Shown here in pieces: positions 26,663 through 36,457 of a stretch of DNA of 64,000 nt (positions are counted from its first letter, which is position 1; each line of letters begins with the position of its first letter). Both the position numbers and the translations under genes were made by a program. The DNA lies in assembly GCA_014860575.1 (NCBI GenBank), contig JACZJK010000013.1, positions 1 to 64,000 of the forward strand, given 5' to 3'. The DNA is from Bacteroidales bacterium (lineage in GTDB: Bacteria; Bacteroidota; Bacteroidia; Bacteroidales; JAAYJT01). The notes under the pieces are model-generated. The model was given only the letters and a program-made list of their open reading frames with translations. It made no database searches and was not told the origin of the DNA.

Positions 26663-27598
26663 ATGAAAAACAACCCTATCATCAACTGGCTACTCGAAGG
26701 TGATGTAGCCATTCAATACCAGGTTTACCGCGATTTACTGGGCACAGAAAGGCCCGATCTACAAAAGCGCATTGCACAGGAAGGCTGGGGCGCTCAGTTA
26801 TTGAAAGCCCGCAAACCAGATGGCTATTGGAGCGAAAGATATTATCAACCAAAATGGATCTCAGCCCATTATACCCTGCTGGATTTAAAGAACCTGAACA
26901 TTGCCCCTGACAATTTGCTCATTCAGCAAACACTTCAAAGGGCCTTTAAAGAAGAAAAAAGCGAAGATGGCGGCATCAATCCGGCCAACAGCATTGCGCA
27001 AAGCGATGTTTGTGTGAATGGAATGGCGCTTAATTTTGCCGCTTATTTCAAAATTGATGAAGAAAATCTGAAATCGGTGATTGATTTCCTGCTTTCGCAA
27101 CGAATGGCCGATGGCGGTTTCAATTGCCGTTCGAACCGCAGCGGGGCCAAACACAGTTCCATGCACACCACACTTTCGGTGCTGGAAGGTTTGTTTGAGT
27201 ACGAACGCAATGGCTACATTTACCGGTTGGATGAAGTCCGGCAGGCAAAGGCTGAAGCTCAGGAATTTTTATTGATGCACAGGCTTTTTAAGTCAGATAA
27301 AACAGGCAGTGTTATCCAGGAGAGGTTTCTGAAATTCCCTTATCCCTGTCGCTGGTATTATGATATTCTTAGGGTCATGGATTACTTTCAGTTTTCAGGT
27401 CTTAAATATGATCCGCGTATGGATGAGGTAGTGGAGATCATCTTGAGCAAACGAACGGTTGAAGGCAAATGGAAACTTTCAGCCGCTTATTCCGGCCAGG
27501 TTCACTTTACAATGGAACAGGCTGGAAAGCCCAGTCGTTGGAATACTTTGCGGGTGCTGAGGGTGCTGCGGTATGCAGGGAAAAATGACTTTGTTTGA
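26663..27598 (+). CDS. Alpha/alpha-toroid (squalene-cyclase/prenyltransferase-like) protein
   Basis: A 311-residue protein built of repeated helix pairs. EDGGINPANS, ADGGFNCRSNRSGAKHSSMHTTLSVLEGL and RWNTLRVLRVLRYAGK are typical of the terpene-cyclase/prenyltransferase toroid. It lacks the DxDD motif of squalene-hopene cyclase and is much shorter, so cyclase activity is not supported. It probably binds or modifies a ligand not identified here. It follows the aminotransferase by 28 nt and may be co-transcribed. Confidence 0.72.
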   Translation: MKNNPIINWLLEGDVAIQYQVYRDLLGTERPDLQKRIAQEGWGAQLLKARKPDGYWSERYYQPKWISAHYTLLDLKNLNIAPDNLLIQQTLQRAFKEEKSEDGGINPANSIAQSDVCVNGMALNFAAYFKIDEENLKSVIDFLLSQRMADGGFNCRSNRSGAKHSSMHTTLSVLEGLFEYERNGYIYRLDEVRQAKAEAQEFLLMHRLFKSDKTGSVIQERFLKFPYPCRWYYDILRVMDYFQFSGLKYDPRMDEVVEIILSKRTVEGKWKLSAAYSGQVHFTMEQAGKPSRWNTLRVLRVLRYAGKNDFV

Positions 27599-27911
27599 GG
27601 TTGCCATGTTGTATTTTTGTCAAAATTGCAACATGGGTCTTACAAAAAGTGATTGAAATTGCAAAGTCTGTTTTGCAATTTTTGATCTATTTTGCAAAAT
27701 CAGAGTCGACGGAAAAACAAAAACCAAAAACAGATTTCTGGTATTCCCGATTCCTTTATCGCTGCCGACAACATTGAGTATGCACATTGAAATAAAATCC
27801 CACTGTGGTTGTTCGGGTTTTTGTATTAATAGATGCAGGGGTGTTAGGCTGGCTTTTTATCTCGCAATCAAAATACTTTCAATTACTTTGCAACACTAAA
27901 AGCGACAATCC
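27599..27911. other. Gene-free stretch of 310 bp
   Basis: CCATGTTG at 27604-27611 pairs with CAACATGG at 27629-27636 just after the toroid gene's stop and may form part of a transcription end, though no T-run follows. The remainder is AT-rich with no evident gene. Confidence 0.4.
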
Positions 27912-28670
27912 ATGGCAAAGAAATTCAAAGATTATTACGACCTCGAATGTGCTCAATTAATTGCAGGTAAAATTGCAGCTGTGTGGCCGGAGTTTAATGC
28001 TGATGGCTTTGTGAGGAAATTAGATGCAGAAATTCATGACAAGGAATTTTTGCAAAGGCAGGATGCTTTTGCTACAGCATTGGAAGAGTTTCTGACCGGC
28101 GACTATGTGCAGGATATCGCCATTTTCCATCAAATACTCGGCCCTGAACTTCAAACTACCGAAGGCATGTTCGTCTACGGTTGGTGGTTGTGGCCCGTTG
28201 GCCGTTACGTTGAAAGAAACGGAACTAAGGATTTCCCGATCTCCATGGACTTTATTTATCAACTCACCAAGCGGTTCACAGGAGAATTTGCAATCAGGCC
28301 GCTGATTGAGAAATATCCAAAACAATCCCTTGAGATCATCATAAAATGGAGCCTTGATGAAAATGTTCACGTAAGGCGTCTTGCCAGCGAAGGGGTAAGA
28401 ATTCGTTTGCCCTGGGCAAAAAAATCGTTGGTTGCTATCAGAGAATTCGAAACTTACTCACGGATTCTTACAAACCTGAATAATGACCCTGAAAAATTTG
28501 TTCAGAAAAGCGTAGGCAACAACCTCAACGACCTCATGAAGGATGCTCCGGAATTGGCCATGCAAATTATCACAGCATGGCAGGCCGACAATCCCGGCAA
28601 AGCAACTCAATGGATTATCAGGCATGGTTTGCGTTCGCAAAGGAAAAAGAACGGAAACCCTGTGTCGTAA
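27912..28670 (+). CDS. DNA alkylation repair protein (AlkD-like HEAT-repeat glycosylase)
   Basis: A 252-residue all-helical protein of the DNA alkylation repair family. Internal HEAT-like repeats are seen in the region LEIIIKWSLDENVHVRRLASEGVRIRLPWAK (about 140-170) and in KFVQKSVGNNLNDLMKDAPELAMQII (about 196-222). AlkC/AlkD glycosylases remove 3- and 7-alkylpurines. The family assignment is firm, the exact lesion is not. It stands alone. Confidence 0.88.
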   Translation: MAKKFKDYYDLECAQLIAGKIAAVWPEFNADGFVRKLDAEIHDKEFLQRQDAFATALEEFLTGDYVQDIAIFHQILGPELQTTEGMFVYGWWLWPVGRYVERNGTKDFPISMDFIYQLTKRFTGEFAIRPLIEKYPKQSLEIIIKWSLDENVHVRRLASEGVRIRLPWAKKSLVAIREFETYSRILTNLNNDPEKFVQKSVGNNLNDLMKDAPELAMQIITAWQADNPGKATQWIIRHGLRSQRKKNGNPVS

Positions 28671-28744
28671 TTATAAATGCATTTATCTATCACTTAGCCG
28701 TTTTCCGCACTCATCCCTTCTTTTTCCCCGTTCATCACCTTTCA

Positions 28745-28776
28745 TTTGAGCTGTTGTTTGGTCCATGATACTTTTG
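28745..28776 (+). promoter_or_regulatory. Bacteroidota-type promoter for the TonB-dependent receptor
   Basis: TTTG at 28745-28748, a 20-nt spacer and TACTTTTG at 28769-28776 match the consensus fully. The predicted transcription start near 28,783 lies after the in-frame ATG at 28765, which decides the gene start in favour of 28801. Confidence 0.75.
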
Positions 28777-28800
28777 CCGCAAATCAAAACACAAGGCAAA

Positions 28801-31179
28801 ATGAAAAATCTGGTACTTACAACTGTTTTATTTATTTCAGGTCTGGCCCTCATTGCAGAAACTCCCATTAATCATTCCCAAACCATTCGTGGAAAGGTTA
28901 TGGACGCTGTAACCGGCTTTCCTCTTCCCGGCGCTCATGTGATCCTGCAAGGCAGCGATCCGCTGATTGCTGTCTCAACCGATCTGAATGGTCAGTTCAC
29001 GCTTGCTTCTGTTCCGGTAGGGCGGCAAAATCTCGAAATAAGCTATGTGGGGTATTTGAAAAGGGTTTACAACAATGTTCTGCTCAATAGCGGCAAAGAG
29101 GTTTTTCTCGAAGTATTTCTTGAAGAAGCTGTTGTTAACTTAAGTGAAATTACGGTTGTTTCAACGGTTCGTAAGGAAGAAGCCATTAACGAAATGGCAT
29201 TGGTTAGCGCCCGCACTTTTTCAGTGGAAGAAACCGAGCGTTATGCCGGCAGCCTGGGCGATCCGGCACGCATGGTAGCCAATTTTGCCGGTGTAATGAC
29301 CCAGAACGATTCACGCAACGACATCATCATCCGTGGCAATTCACCTACTGGTGTGCTGTGGCGGCTCGAAGGTATTGAAATTCCAAACCCTAATCATTTT
29401 GGTGCGATGGGAACCACAGGCGGTCCGGTGAGTATGGTGAACAACAACCTGCTAGGTAATTCCGATTTCCTTACGGGCGCTTTCCCGGCAGAGTTCGGCA
29501 ATGCCACAGCAGGCGTGTTTGATCTCAACCTCCGTAGCGGAAACGCCAATGTGAGGGAATTCACCGGGCAGGTTGGTTTTAACGGTTTTGAGCTTGGAGC
29601 TGAAGGCCCGGCATTCAGGTTTGAGAATGGACAAAACGCATCATACCTTGCCAATTTCCGCTACTCTACGCTGGAAGTGATGGATAAACTCGGATTCAAT
29701 ATGGGTACTGGAGCAGCTATTCCCCAATACAAGGATTTTACTTTCCTGGCCGATGTTCCGGGTACAAAATCAGGAAGGTTCAAGGTGTTTGGCTTATGGG
29801 GTAAAAGTTTCATTGATCTGGGCCGCAACCTTGTTGATACAACTGAAAACCAATATAATTTGCGTGGCACAGCCACTGATTTCGGTTCTGACCTGGCGGT
29901 GATAGGAACCTCACATACTTACTTCTTTAATGAGAACACCAGGATAAAAAGTACTTTGTCGTGGCAGCAAACATCTTCAAGCGCTGTGGTGGATTCAATT
30001 GGTAGCGAGGTATTTATTCCTGTATACCGTGGGAACCAAACTGAGCAGAAATGGTCGCTGAGCAGCCAGTTACGACGCAAAGTGAGTGCAAATGCCAACT
30101 ATGTGATAGGAGTTATTATAGATCGCTATTCGGTGGATTATATTGACAGTGTACTTCATATTGATTACGGGCATTTTGTCACAAACACCGATGCCACCGG
30201 CGATTTATTGCTTTATCGTGCTTATGGACAGTGGCAGCAAAAGTTCGGTACACAAATAACAGCATACGCCGGATCACACCTTCAGTATGTTGGCTTCAAT
30301 GATGAGTTTGCGTTCGAACCACGACTTGGAATGCGCTGGCAATTTGCCCCGCGAAGTTCGCTGAATGCCGGGTTTGGTGTTCACAGCATGATGCAGCCCC
30401 GCGAAATTTATTTTTACCAGGGTTACGATCCCAATACTGACAGCTATTCACGCACCAACGAAGACCTGAAAATGACACGCAGCAATCAGTTTGTGCTTGG
30501 TTATCAGTATTTGCTTAACAGTCATTTTCGTATCAAGGCCGAAACCTATTATCAGCAGCTTTACAATGTTCCTGTGAAGGAAAGTTTTCCGGAATTTTCA
30601 CAGATCAATACCGGCGATATGTTTGGAGTTCCGAAACAAGACAGCCTTTTAAACAAGGGCAAAGGCCGAAACTATGGGCTTGAACTCACGGTTGAGAGAT
30701 TCCTTAACAAAGGATGGTATTTCCTTCTCACTGCTTCGCTGTTCGATTCAAAATACACTGGTTATGATGGCGTATGGCGCAACACGGCTTTCAATGGAAA
30801 TTATGTGTTTAACCTGCTGGGTGGCTATGAATTTAAAGTTGGTAAAAATGCCACACTTACTGTTGATCTGAAAACCGTGCTGGCCGGTGGCAAACGTTTT
30901 ATCCCGGTTGATTTTGAAGAATCGCTGGCAAAAGGTAAACAAATTCATGATTGGAGCCGGAGTTATGAAAACCGCTTCGACGATTACTTCCGTACCGATC
31001 TGCGTTTTGGTATTCGCATCAACCGCAGCAAATTCAGTCACGAATGGGGCATTGATCTGCAAAACATCAGTGGTTACCAGAGTATATTTATGGAAAGTTA
31101 CGATGCCCGTAAAAACGAAGTCTACCAGATTTACCAGCAAGGTTTTGTGCCGATGTTTTTATACCGGATACAGTTTTAG
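28801..31179 (+). CDS. TonB-dependent outer-membrane receptor with carboxypeptidase-regulatory-like domain
   Basis: A 792-residue outer-membrane protein. A signal peptide (about 1-20) is followed by a CarboxypepD_reg-like beta domain (IRGKVMDAVTGFPLPGAHVIL). The plug domain contains ARTFSVEETERYAGSLGDPARM and DIIIRGNSPTGVLWRLEGIEIPNPNHF, and a 22-strand-type barrel ends in an aromatic residue (YRIQF). Uptake is powered by TonB; the substrate is unknown. No SusD-like partner lies beside it, so this is not a polysaccharide utilisation pair. A LytS/LytTR system follows. Confidence 0.92.
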   Translation: MKNLVLTTVLFISGLALIAETPINHSQTIRGKVMDAVTGFPLPGAHVILQGSDPLIAVSTDLNGQFTLASVPVGRQNLEISYVGYLKRVYNNVLLNSGKEVFLEVFLEEAVVNLSEITVVSTVRKEEAINEMALVSARTFSVEETERYAGSLGDPARMVANFAGVMTQNDSRNDIIIRGNSPTGVLWRLEGIEIPNPNHFGAMGTTGGPVSMVNNNLLGNSDFLTGAFPAEFGNATAGVFDLNLRSGNANVREFTGQVGFNGFELGAEGPAFRFENGQNASYLANFRYSTLEVMDKLGFNMGTGAAIPQYKDFTFLADVPGTKSGRFKVFGLWGKSFIDLGRNLVDTTENQYNLRGTATDFGSDLAVIGTSHTYFFNENTRIKSTLSWQQTSSSAVVDSIGSEVFIPVYRGNQTEQKWSLSSQLRRKVSANANYVIGVIIDRYSVDYIDSVLHIDYGHFVTNTDATGDLLLYRAYGQWQQKFGTQITAYAGSHLQYVGFNDEFAFEPRLGMRWQFAPRSSLNAGFGVHSMMQPREIYFYQGYDPNTDSYSRTNEDLKMTRSNQFVLGYQYLLNSHFRIKAETYYQQLYNVPVKESFPEFSQINTGDMFGVPKQDSLLNKGKGRNYGLELTVERFLNKGWYFLLTASLFDSKYTGYDGVWRNTAFNGNYVFNLLGGYEFKVGKNATLTVDLKTVLAGGKRFIPVDFEESLAKGKQIHDWSRSYENRFDDYFRTDLRFGIRINRSKFSHEWGIDLQNISGYQSIFMESYDARKNEVYQIYQQGFVPMFLYRIQF

Positions 31180-31190
31180 TAGTGAAGTAG

Positions 31191-31345
31191 CTCCACGCCC
31201 CACGCCCCAAGCTTAAAATCCAAAGCCCAAAATCTAAAATCAAAAAAACGGATAGGTGACAAATGTAGTTTTACGAATCTTGAATCTGGAATTTTGAATC
31301 AATAATTCAATTACTCCACGCCCTCTGCCCCATGCCCTGCAAAAA
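31191..31345. repeat. Low-complexity intergenic repeat, copy C
   Basis: Words such as CTCCACGCCCCACGCCCC, CAAAGCCCAAAATC and TTGAATCTGGAATTTTGAATC fill the gap between the receptor and the kinase, with CTCCACGCCC recurring near 31,315. No gene is present. Confidence 0.6.
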
Positions 31346-31412
31346 AATAAATCCACCAACCTTCCACATTTGACATCCCGAACCAAAATTCCCCTAAATT
31401 AGCCCCATCGTT

Positions 31413-32426
31413 ATGGCAACCTTTAATTACCTAAATAATAGACTTTTCGTGCTGATTCCCCTGGTGGGCTTACTTATTTTCAGCATGTTTATGCTCAGCT
31501 ACGGGTTCAGTGAAGTTGACCTGGCCGTAAAGCAGGTAATACTAAGCATCCTGAACACTGCAACTATCTGGCTTGGATGCATGGTGATTGTTCAGTTCCT
31601 GTGGTGGCGCTATCCCTGGGAGCAGAATCCCGTAAAGCATCTGATCATTGAGATTGTCGCAATACTGGTTTATACGCTATCTGTTAGCGGTTTGTTATAC
31701 CTGCTTGCAACACGTTTCTGGAATATGGAAATCGTGAATGACCTTGGCCCGTCAATTCTCATTACATTGCTGATCACTTTCCTTATCACAGCCATACATG
31801 AGGGAGTTTTCTTTTATAATCAATGGAAATTTAATTTCTCAAAATCGGTTCGCCTCGAACGCGATAATATTGAAGCACGATACGAGGCTTTGCGTTCGCA
31901 GATAAACCCGCATTTTTTGTTCAACAGTCTGAATAGCCTGGTTAGCCTGGTTGAAGACAACAAAGAAGCCGTAGGATATATCCGGAATTTATCTGAACTC
32001 CTGCGTTATATGCTCAAGAGCAATGAAAAAGAACTCGTTTTGCTGCGCGATGAAATTGCTGTTTTAAATAATTATCTGACCCTGCAAAAAATGCGTTTCG
32101 GTGAGAACCTGTTAATTGTCAATAAGGTTACTGAAAGTAATTTCCATCATGCATTGCCGCCGCTAGCATTTCAGATGCTGGTTGAGAACGCCATCAAACA
32201 CAATGTGATCACAAAAGAGAAACCATTGAAAATATCAATGTGGGTCGAAAAAGACATCTTATTTGTTGAGAACACCCTGCAAAAGAAGGAAGTGATGGGG
32301 TCAACCAAGCAAGGGCTTAAAAACATCAATGGACGCTATCGCTTGTTTACCTCACGCACAGTAAAAATTGATGAAGCAAACGGATGTTTTAAGGTCGGGC
32401 TTCCATTATTACAGGTAGAATTATGA
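31413..32426 (+). CDS. LytS/YehU-type sensor histidine kinase
   Basis: A 337-residue membrane kinase with four hydrophobic helices (about 12-30, 44-65, 78-100 and 112-130). A His_kinase domain follows with the phosphoacceptor in SQINPHFLFNSLNSL (His167). The HATPase_c N-box is LVENAIKHN near 255. There is no extracellular sensing domain beyond short loops, so the signal is probably membrane-related. It overlaps the response regulator by 4 nt, indicating translational coupling. Confidence 0.92.
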   Translation: MATFNYLNNRLFVLIPLVGLLIFSMFMLSYGFSEVDLAVKQVILSILNTATIWLGCMVIVQFLWWRYPWEQNPVKHLIIEIVAILVYTLSVSGLLYLLATRFWNMEIVNDLGPSILITLLITFLITAIHEGVFFYNQWKFNFSKSVRLERDNIEARYEALRSQINPHFLFNSLNSLVSLVEDNKEAVGYIRNLSELLRYMLKSNEKELVLLRDEIAVLNNYLTLQKMRFGENLLIVNKVTESNFHHALPPLAFQMLVENAIKHNVITKEKPLKISMWVEKDILFVENTLQKKEVMGSTKQGLKNINGRYRLFTSRTVKIDEANGCFKVGLPLLQVEL

Positions 32427-33181
32427 TACGAACCCTGATCATTGAAGACGAAGAAACCGCCGCTACCAGGCTTGAGAATCTGCTCCAACGGATTGAACCC
32501 GAAATCAATATCGTGGGGCGGCTGGACAGCGTTGAAGCTTCGGTGAAATGGCTGCAGAGCAATCCTGCCCCTGATTTACTTATGCTTGATATTCAGTTGG
32601 GCGATGGACTGAGTTTTGAAATCTTCCGCAAGGTAAAAGTGGATAGTTTTGTGATCTTTACCACTGCTTATGACGAATATGCTATCAAGGCTTTTGGATT
32701 GAACAGCATAGATTATTTGCTGAAACCGGTTGAAGAGGCAAAACTCAAACTAAGCCTTGAGAAGTTCAACAAGTTACGGTCCACATCAACCAGCATTGAC
32801 ATTGAGAAAATTGTGGGAATGATTGAAAGCCGCAAATCGCAGTTCAAAAAGCGTTTTGTTGTGAACATTGCCGACAAGATCAAAATGGTTGAAACCCGCG
32901 AAGTAGCCTATTTTTACACAATGGAAAAGTTTAGCTTTTTATGCACTCTCGATAACTTTCATTTCCCGCTTGAATTTTCTCTCGATCATCTAGAAAGCCT
33001 GCTCGATCCCGAATTCTTTTATCGTGTGAACCGGCAGTACATCATTAACTTTTCATCCATTAGCAAAATTCTTCTGCTCTCAAAAAGCCGTATAAAAATT
33101 GAAGTGCAACCACCCATCAAAGACGGCCTGATGGTGAGCAGCGCCCGAACGCCGGAATTCCGGAAATGGCTTGACAGATAA
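32423..33181 (+). CDS. LytTR response regulator
   Basis: A 252-residue regulator. The receiver domain has the acidic pair EDE at 8-10, phosphoacceptor Asp56 in LMLDIQ, Thr80/81 and Lys101 (KP). A LytTR DNA-binding domain fills residues about 145-250, including the typical EFFYRVNRQYIINFSSI. Its cognate kinase is the overlapping upstream gene. The target is unknown; the 137-residue membrane gene 29 nt downstream is a possible regulated partner. Confidence 0.93.
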   Translation: MIRTLIIEDEETAATRLENLLQRIEPEINIVGRLDSVEASVKWLQSNPAPDLLMLDIQLGDGLSFEIFRKVKVDSFVIFTTAYDEYAIKAFGLNSIDYLLKPVEEAKLKLSLEKFNKLRSTSTSIDIEKIVGMIESRKSQFKKRFVVNIADKIKMVETREVAYFYTMEKFSFLCTLDNFHFPLEFSLDHLESLLDPEFFYRVNRQYIINFSSISKILLLSKSRIKIEVQPPIKDGLMVSSARTPEFRKWLDR

Positions 33182-33210
33182 TAATTTAATACGATCAACC
33201 CCCATTAGAA

Positions 33211-33624
33211 ATGAAAACAACACTTAAAATCCTGATTTCAGTATTATTGCTGTTCAACAGTGCCGGCGCTTTTTATGGCGGTTGGAACCTGATGATTCAG
33301 CCCGATGGCAGCACCATGCAAATGTCGCTGGATTGGTTGCAGTATTCACCATTCCCAGATTACCTGATCCCGGGAATTATCCTGTTTATCGTTAATGGTT
33401 TGTTCGGATTATTTGTGTTCGGAACCATACTGCTACGGCACAAATTGTATCCCTGGTTTGTGATCGCACAAGGCCTGATCCTAACCGGCTGGATTGTTAT
33501 ACAAATGTTGATGGTGCGCAGTGTAGTGGGAATTCAGGTGCTTTTTGGAAGCATAGGGTTGTTGCTGATTTTGCTGGGATGGGCGTTAATCAGAACAAAT
33601 AAGGTTCGCAAAGTAAGTGCATAA
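33211..33624 (+). CDS. Four-helix hypothetical membrane protein
   Basis: A 137-residue membrane protein with helices at about 5-27, 50-75, 80-101 and 108-128. No known domain is recognised. It starts 29 nt after the LytTR gene and is probably in its operon, which suggests a link to what the two-component system senses. Confidence 0.75.
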   Translation: MKTTLKILISVLLLFNSAGAFYGGWNLMIQPDGSTMQMSLDWLQYSPFPDYLIPGIILFIVNGLFGLFVFGTILLRHKLYPWFVIAQGLILTGWIVIQMLMVRSVVGIQVLFGSIGLLLILLGWALIRTNKVRKVSA

Positions 33625-33749
33625 TTAGTGATCCCTTTTTTTGCTTTCATTTTCTTCATTCATTTTGTTTTGAACCATTTGAGTTCTGAGAAACAATCCG
33701 GTGTTGCAGTTGTTATCAGGTATTATTTTACGAACACAAAACCAACAAC

Positions 33750-34790
33750 ATGTCAAGAAATTATTCTTTAAATACATACGGCTATAAATCAAAGCTCAAT
33801 CTCTTGGAAACTGAAAAAGGAATCAAGCTGATCAAAGATAACTTTGAACGTAAACTAGCTAAAAGACTCAAGCTACAAAGAGTTTCTGCTCCCAGGTTTC
33901 TTGCAACAGGCAACGGCCTGCAGGATGAACTCGACGGCTCACAGGTTCCTGTAGGTTTCAAAACAAGGTTTTCTGACAATACAATTGAAATCGTTCATAG
34001 CCTGGCTAAATGGAAACGCAAGGCCATGAAGGAATACGGCTTCAACAATGGGCTGGGGCTTTATACCGATATGGATGCGATCCGCAAAGATGAAGCAGTA
34101 AGTGATATTCACAGCATTTATGTTGACCAGTGGGATTGGGAACTGATCATTTCAAAAGAAGACAGAAATATTGAATTCCTTAAAAAGGTTTTGACGAATA
34201 TTTATAAGGCAATCCGAAAGACGGAGAAAGTAGTTGAAAAAGAATTTCCTGCACTTAAAAGCCGGCTTCCTAAAAATATTCATTTTGTTCACGCCGAAGA
34301 ACTTGAAGTCAGGTTTCCTGACCTTACATCAAAGGAACGGGAAAACATGATTGCCAAAGAGCATGGAGCTGTATTCATTATCGGCATAGGACACGCCTTG
34401 TCATCAGGCATTCCGCATGATGCCAGGGCCGCTGACTATGATGACTGGTCAACCAGCACCGGCGAAAACACCCGTGGCCTAAACGGAGACATCATTGTTT
34501 GGGACAGTGTTAAGAATAGCGCGCTTGAACTTTCGTCAATGGGAATACGAGTGAATAACGAATCTTTGGTAGACCAACTACAGCTTTTGGGTCAAACTGA
34601 AAAAAGCGCGCTTGAATACCACCAGGATATTATCAACGAAAGGCTGCCGCAGACCATTGGTGGAGGAATCGGGCAATCGAGGCTTTGCATGTTCCTGTTG
34701 CAAAAGTTCCATATCGGCGAAGTGCAGGCAAGCGTATGGCCCGATGATATGGCAGGTTTCTGCCGTGAAAACGGAATACGGCTGCTTTAA
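33750..34790 (+). CDS. asnA: Aspartate-ammonia ligase
   Basis: A 346-residue ammonia-dependent asparagine synthetase, which makes asparagine from aspartate, ammonia and ATP. It is related to class II aminoacyl-tRNA synthetases. Class II core features are visible: VPVGFKTRFSDNTIEIVHSLAKWKR (about 71-95), SIYVDQWDWE near 125, DARAADYDDWSTSTGENTRGLNGDI near 230, and motif 3 as QTIGGGIGQSRLCMFLL near 310. Length fits the family. It stands alone. Confidence 0.95.
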   Translation: MSRNYSLNTYGYKSKLNLLETEKGIKLIKDNFERKLAKRLKLQRVSAPRFLATGNGLQDELDGSQVPVGFKTRFSDNTIEIVHSLAKWKRKAMKEYGFNNGLGLYTDMDAIRKDEAVSDIHSIYVDQWDWELIISKEDRNIEFLKKVLTNIYKAIRKTEKVVEKEFPALKSRLPKNIHFVHAEELEVRFPDLTSKERENMIAKEHGAVFIIGIGHALSSGIPHDARAADYDDWSTSTGENTRGLNGDIIVWDSVKNSALELSSMGIRVNNESLVDQLQLLGQTEKSALEYHQDIINERLPQTIGGGIGQSRLCMFLLQKFHIGEVQASVWPDDMAGFCRENGIRLL

Positions 34791-34815
34791 TATTTCTGAG
34801 AACATTTAAGAATTG

Positions 34816-34879
34816 CCGGCGGCTTCAGCCGCCGGATCTGTAAGAGTTAATCAATGAGGCTTTAGCCACATTGAATTAA
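34816..34879. terminator. Tandem hairpins downstream of asnA
   Basis: CCGGCGGC at 34816-34823 pairs with GCCGCCGG at 34828-34835 around TTCA. A second hairpin (TCAATG-GGC / GCC-CATTGA, 34847-34879) follows with loop TTTA. Neither has a long T-run, so these may be REP-type elements or a transcript-end stabiliser rather than a simple terminator. Confidence 0.5.
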
Positions 34880-35018
34880 TTTGATATGGCTTTAATTTTT
34901 GAATTTGACACACGTGAGTTGAGACATCCGAGAGTTGATGCACCTCGCCACAATCTTCACCCGGCAATTTCCATGCTTCAATCCCCTTTATCCGGCAATC
35001 ACGGAATAATTTTCTTAG

Positions 35019-35044
35019 TTGGCTAAAGGCTTGCTCTATATTTG
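35019..35044 (+). promoter_or_regulatory. Probable promoter of the repeat-rich surface protein
   Basis: TATATTTG at 35037-35044 is a perfect -7 box. The upstream TTGG at 35019 is somewhat close for a -33 element. The leader to the ATG at 35077 would be about 27 nt. Confidence 0.5.
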
Positions 35045-35076
35045 CACGAAAATTATTTCAATTAAAATTTCACGTT

Positions 35077-36354
35077 ATGAAAACCAGAAACTTCTTCGTG
35101 CTTTTCCTCATCCTTGCTTTTTTGTTTCCAGCAATAAGCTTCGCACAAGTACCCAACGAAAAACCACTCCGCGATTTTCAGCTAAGCATCATACCATATT
35201 TTGGCACTGAAGGCAGGGATGCTGCCAATTACCGCTACAATTTTAGTTTAAATTTGTTTGCCGGGGTTACTGGCGGTCTTGAAGGTTTTGAAGCCGGTGG
35301 ATTTATGAACATCAATACCGGTTCGGCCAAAGGAGCGCAGTTTGCCGGATTCGGTAATCTGGTACATGGTGACATGGAGGGCTTCCAGGGCTCAGGTTTT
35401 ATGAACCTTGTTCATGGGAACACCAGGGCTTTTCAGGGCGCAGGCTTCATTAACTTTATTTCAGGATCAACTGAGGGCTTTCATGGAGCTGGATTTATCA
35501 ATGTTTTTGGTGGAAATAGCCGGAGTTTTACCGGCGCCGGGTTCGCCAATGTAACAGGTGGACATTTTGAAGGATTTTTAGGATCGGGATTTGCCAACGT
35601 TACAGGGGGCAATGTAAAAGGTTTTCAGGGAGCGGGTTTTGCTAATGTTACCGGTGGCCGGTTTGAAGGATTCCAGGGTGCAGGCTTCGCCAATGTAACC
35701 GGTAATGAAGCCAAAGGGCTTCAGGCGGCTGGGTTTATGAATATTAACCGTGATTTTAAAGGAGCGCAGATTGCAGGCTTTTTAAATGCAGCCCGCAAGG
35801 TAGAAGGCGTACAAATTGGTTTCCTGAATATTGCTGATACAGTGGATGGTGTACCCATAGGCTTTTTGAGTATTGTTAAAAAAGGCGCCTACAGGCAAAT
35901 TGAAGTTTCCGGATCGGATGTGATACACCTGGGCGCTTCATTCCGTATTGGTGTTCCGGCATTCTATAATATTTTCTCCTATGGTATCAGGCCATTTGCC
36001 AGCGAAAAAGTCCATGGTTTTGGCTATGGAATTGGAACTTCTATCAGTTTCTCTCAGAATACCGGGATGCAGATTGAAGGTCACTCATCTCAACTCCGGC
36101 AGGATTGGAAGTGGGACGACGAACACCTCGACATGCTGAATGAACTCAGGATTACTATGGGAACCAGGCTTGCAGGTAGAATAGAACTTTTTGCCGGGCC
36201 GGTACTTTTCAACCATATCTACAAATACCAACCAGAAAATGGAATCTACGGATCTGATCTCGCATCATATACCCTGGATGAAAAACGTTGGGATGATTAT
36301 GTGTCAAAATGGTGGATAGGGGCAAGGGGAGGCCTACGGGTAAAACTTGATTGA
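35077..36354 (+). CDS. Exported protein with about 19-residue Gly-Phe repeats
   Basis: A 425-residue protein with a signal peptide (MKTRNFFVLFLILAFLFPAISFA). Residues about 65-245 are a run of imperfect repeats with period about 19, consensus EGFQGAGFANVTGGN, which suggests a beta-solenoid. The C-terminal 150 residues are beta-rich and look like outer-membrane strands (VKLD end). It resembles surface-repeat proteins sometimes labelled LA_2272-like, but that link is loose. Its role is unknown; adhesion or surface layering is plausible. Confidence 0.8.
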   Translation: MKTRNFFVLFLILAFLFPAISFAQVPNEKPLRDFQLSIIPYFGTEGRDAANYRYNFSLNLFAGVTGGLEGFEAGGFMNINTGSAKGAQFAGFGNLVHGDMEGFQGSGFMNLVHGNTRAFQGAGFINFISGSTEGFHGAGFINVFGGNSRSFTGAGFANVTGGHFEGFLGSGFANVTGGNVKGFQGAGFANVTGGRFEGFQGAGFANVTGNEAKGLQAAGFMNINRDFKGAQIAGFLNAARKVEGVQIGFLNIADTVDGVPIGFLSIVKKGAYRQIEVSGSDVIHLGASFRIGVPAFYNIFSYGIRPFASEKVHGFGYGIGTSISFSQNTGMQIEGHSSQLRQDWKWDDEHLDMLNELRITMGTRLAGRIELFAGPVLFNHIYKYQPENGIYGSDLASYTLDEKRWDDYVSKWWIGARGGLRVKLD

Positions 36355-36384
36355 AAAATGTAAATGTCAATTACCAAATGAATT

Positions 36385-36412
36385 TCCGGGGCAAGTCCCC
36401 GGATTTTTATTT
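36385..36412 (+). terminator. Rho-independent terminator
   Basis: TCCGGGG at 36385-36391 pairs with CCCCGGA at 36397-36403 around CAAGT, followed by a T-rich run to about 36415. It lies 31 nt after the stop of the repeat-rich protein gene. Confidence 0.85.
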
Positions 36413-36457
36413 TTTAAAAGCGATATTTGCCGCCTCACCCATCATTCTTTTAACCGT

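Noticed and set aside
35290-35740. Regular repeats that could be mistaken for a CRISPR array
   Set aside because: The repeats lie in one open frame, encode a regular protein pattern and have no unique spacers. No CRISPR array or cas gene is seen in the window.
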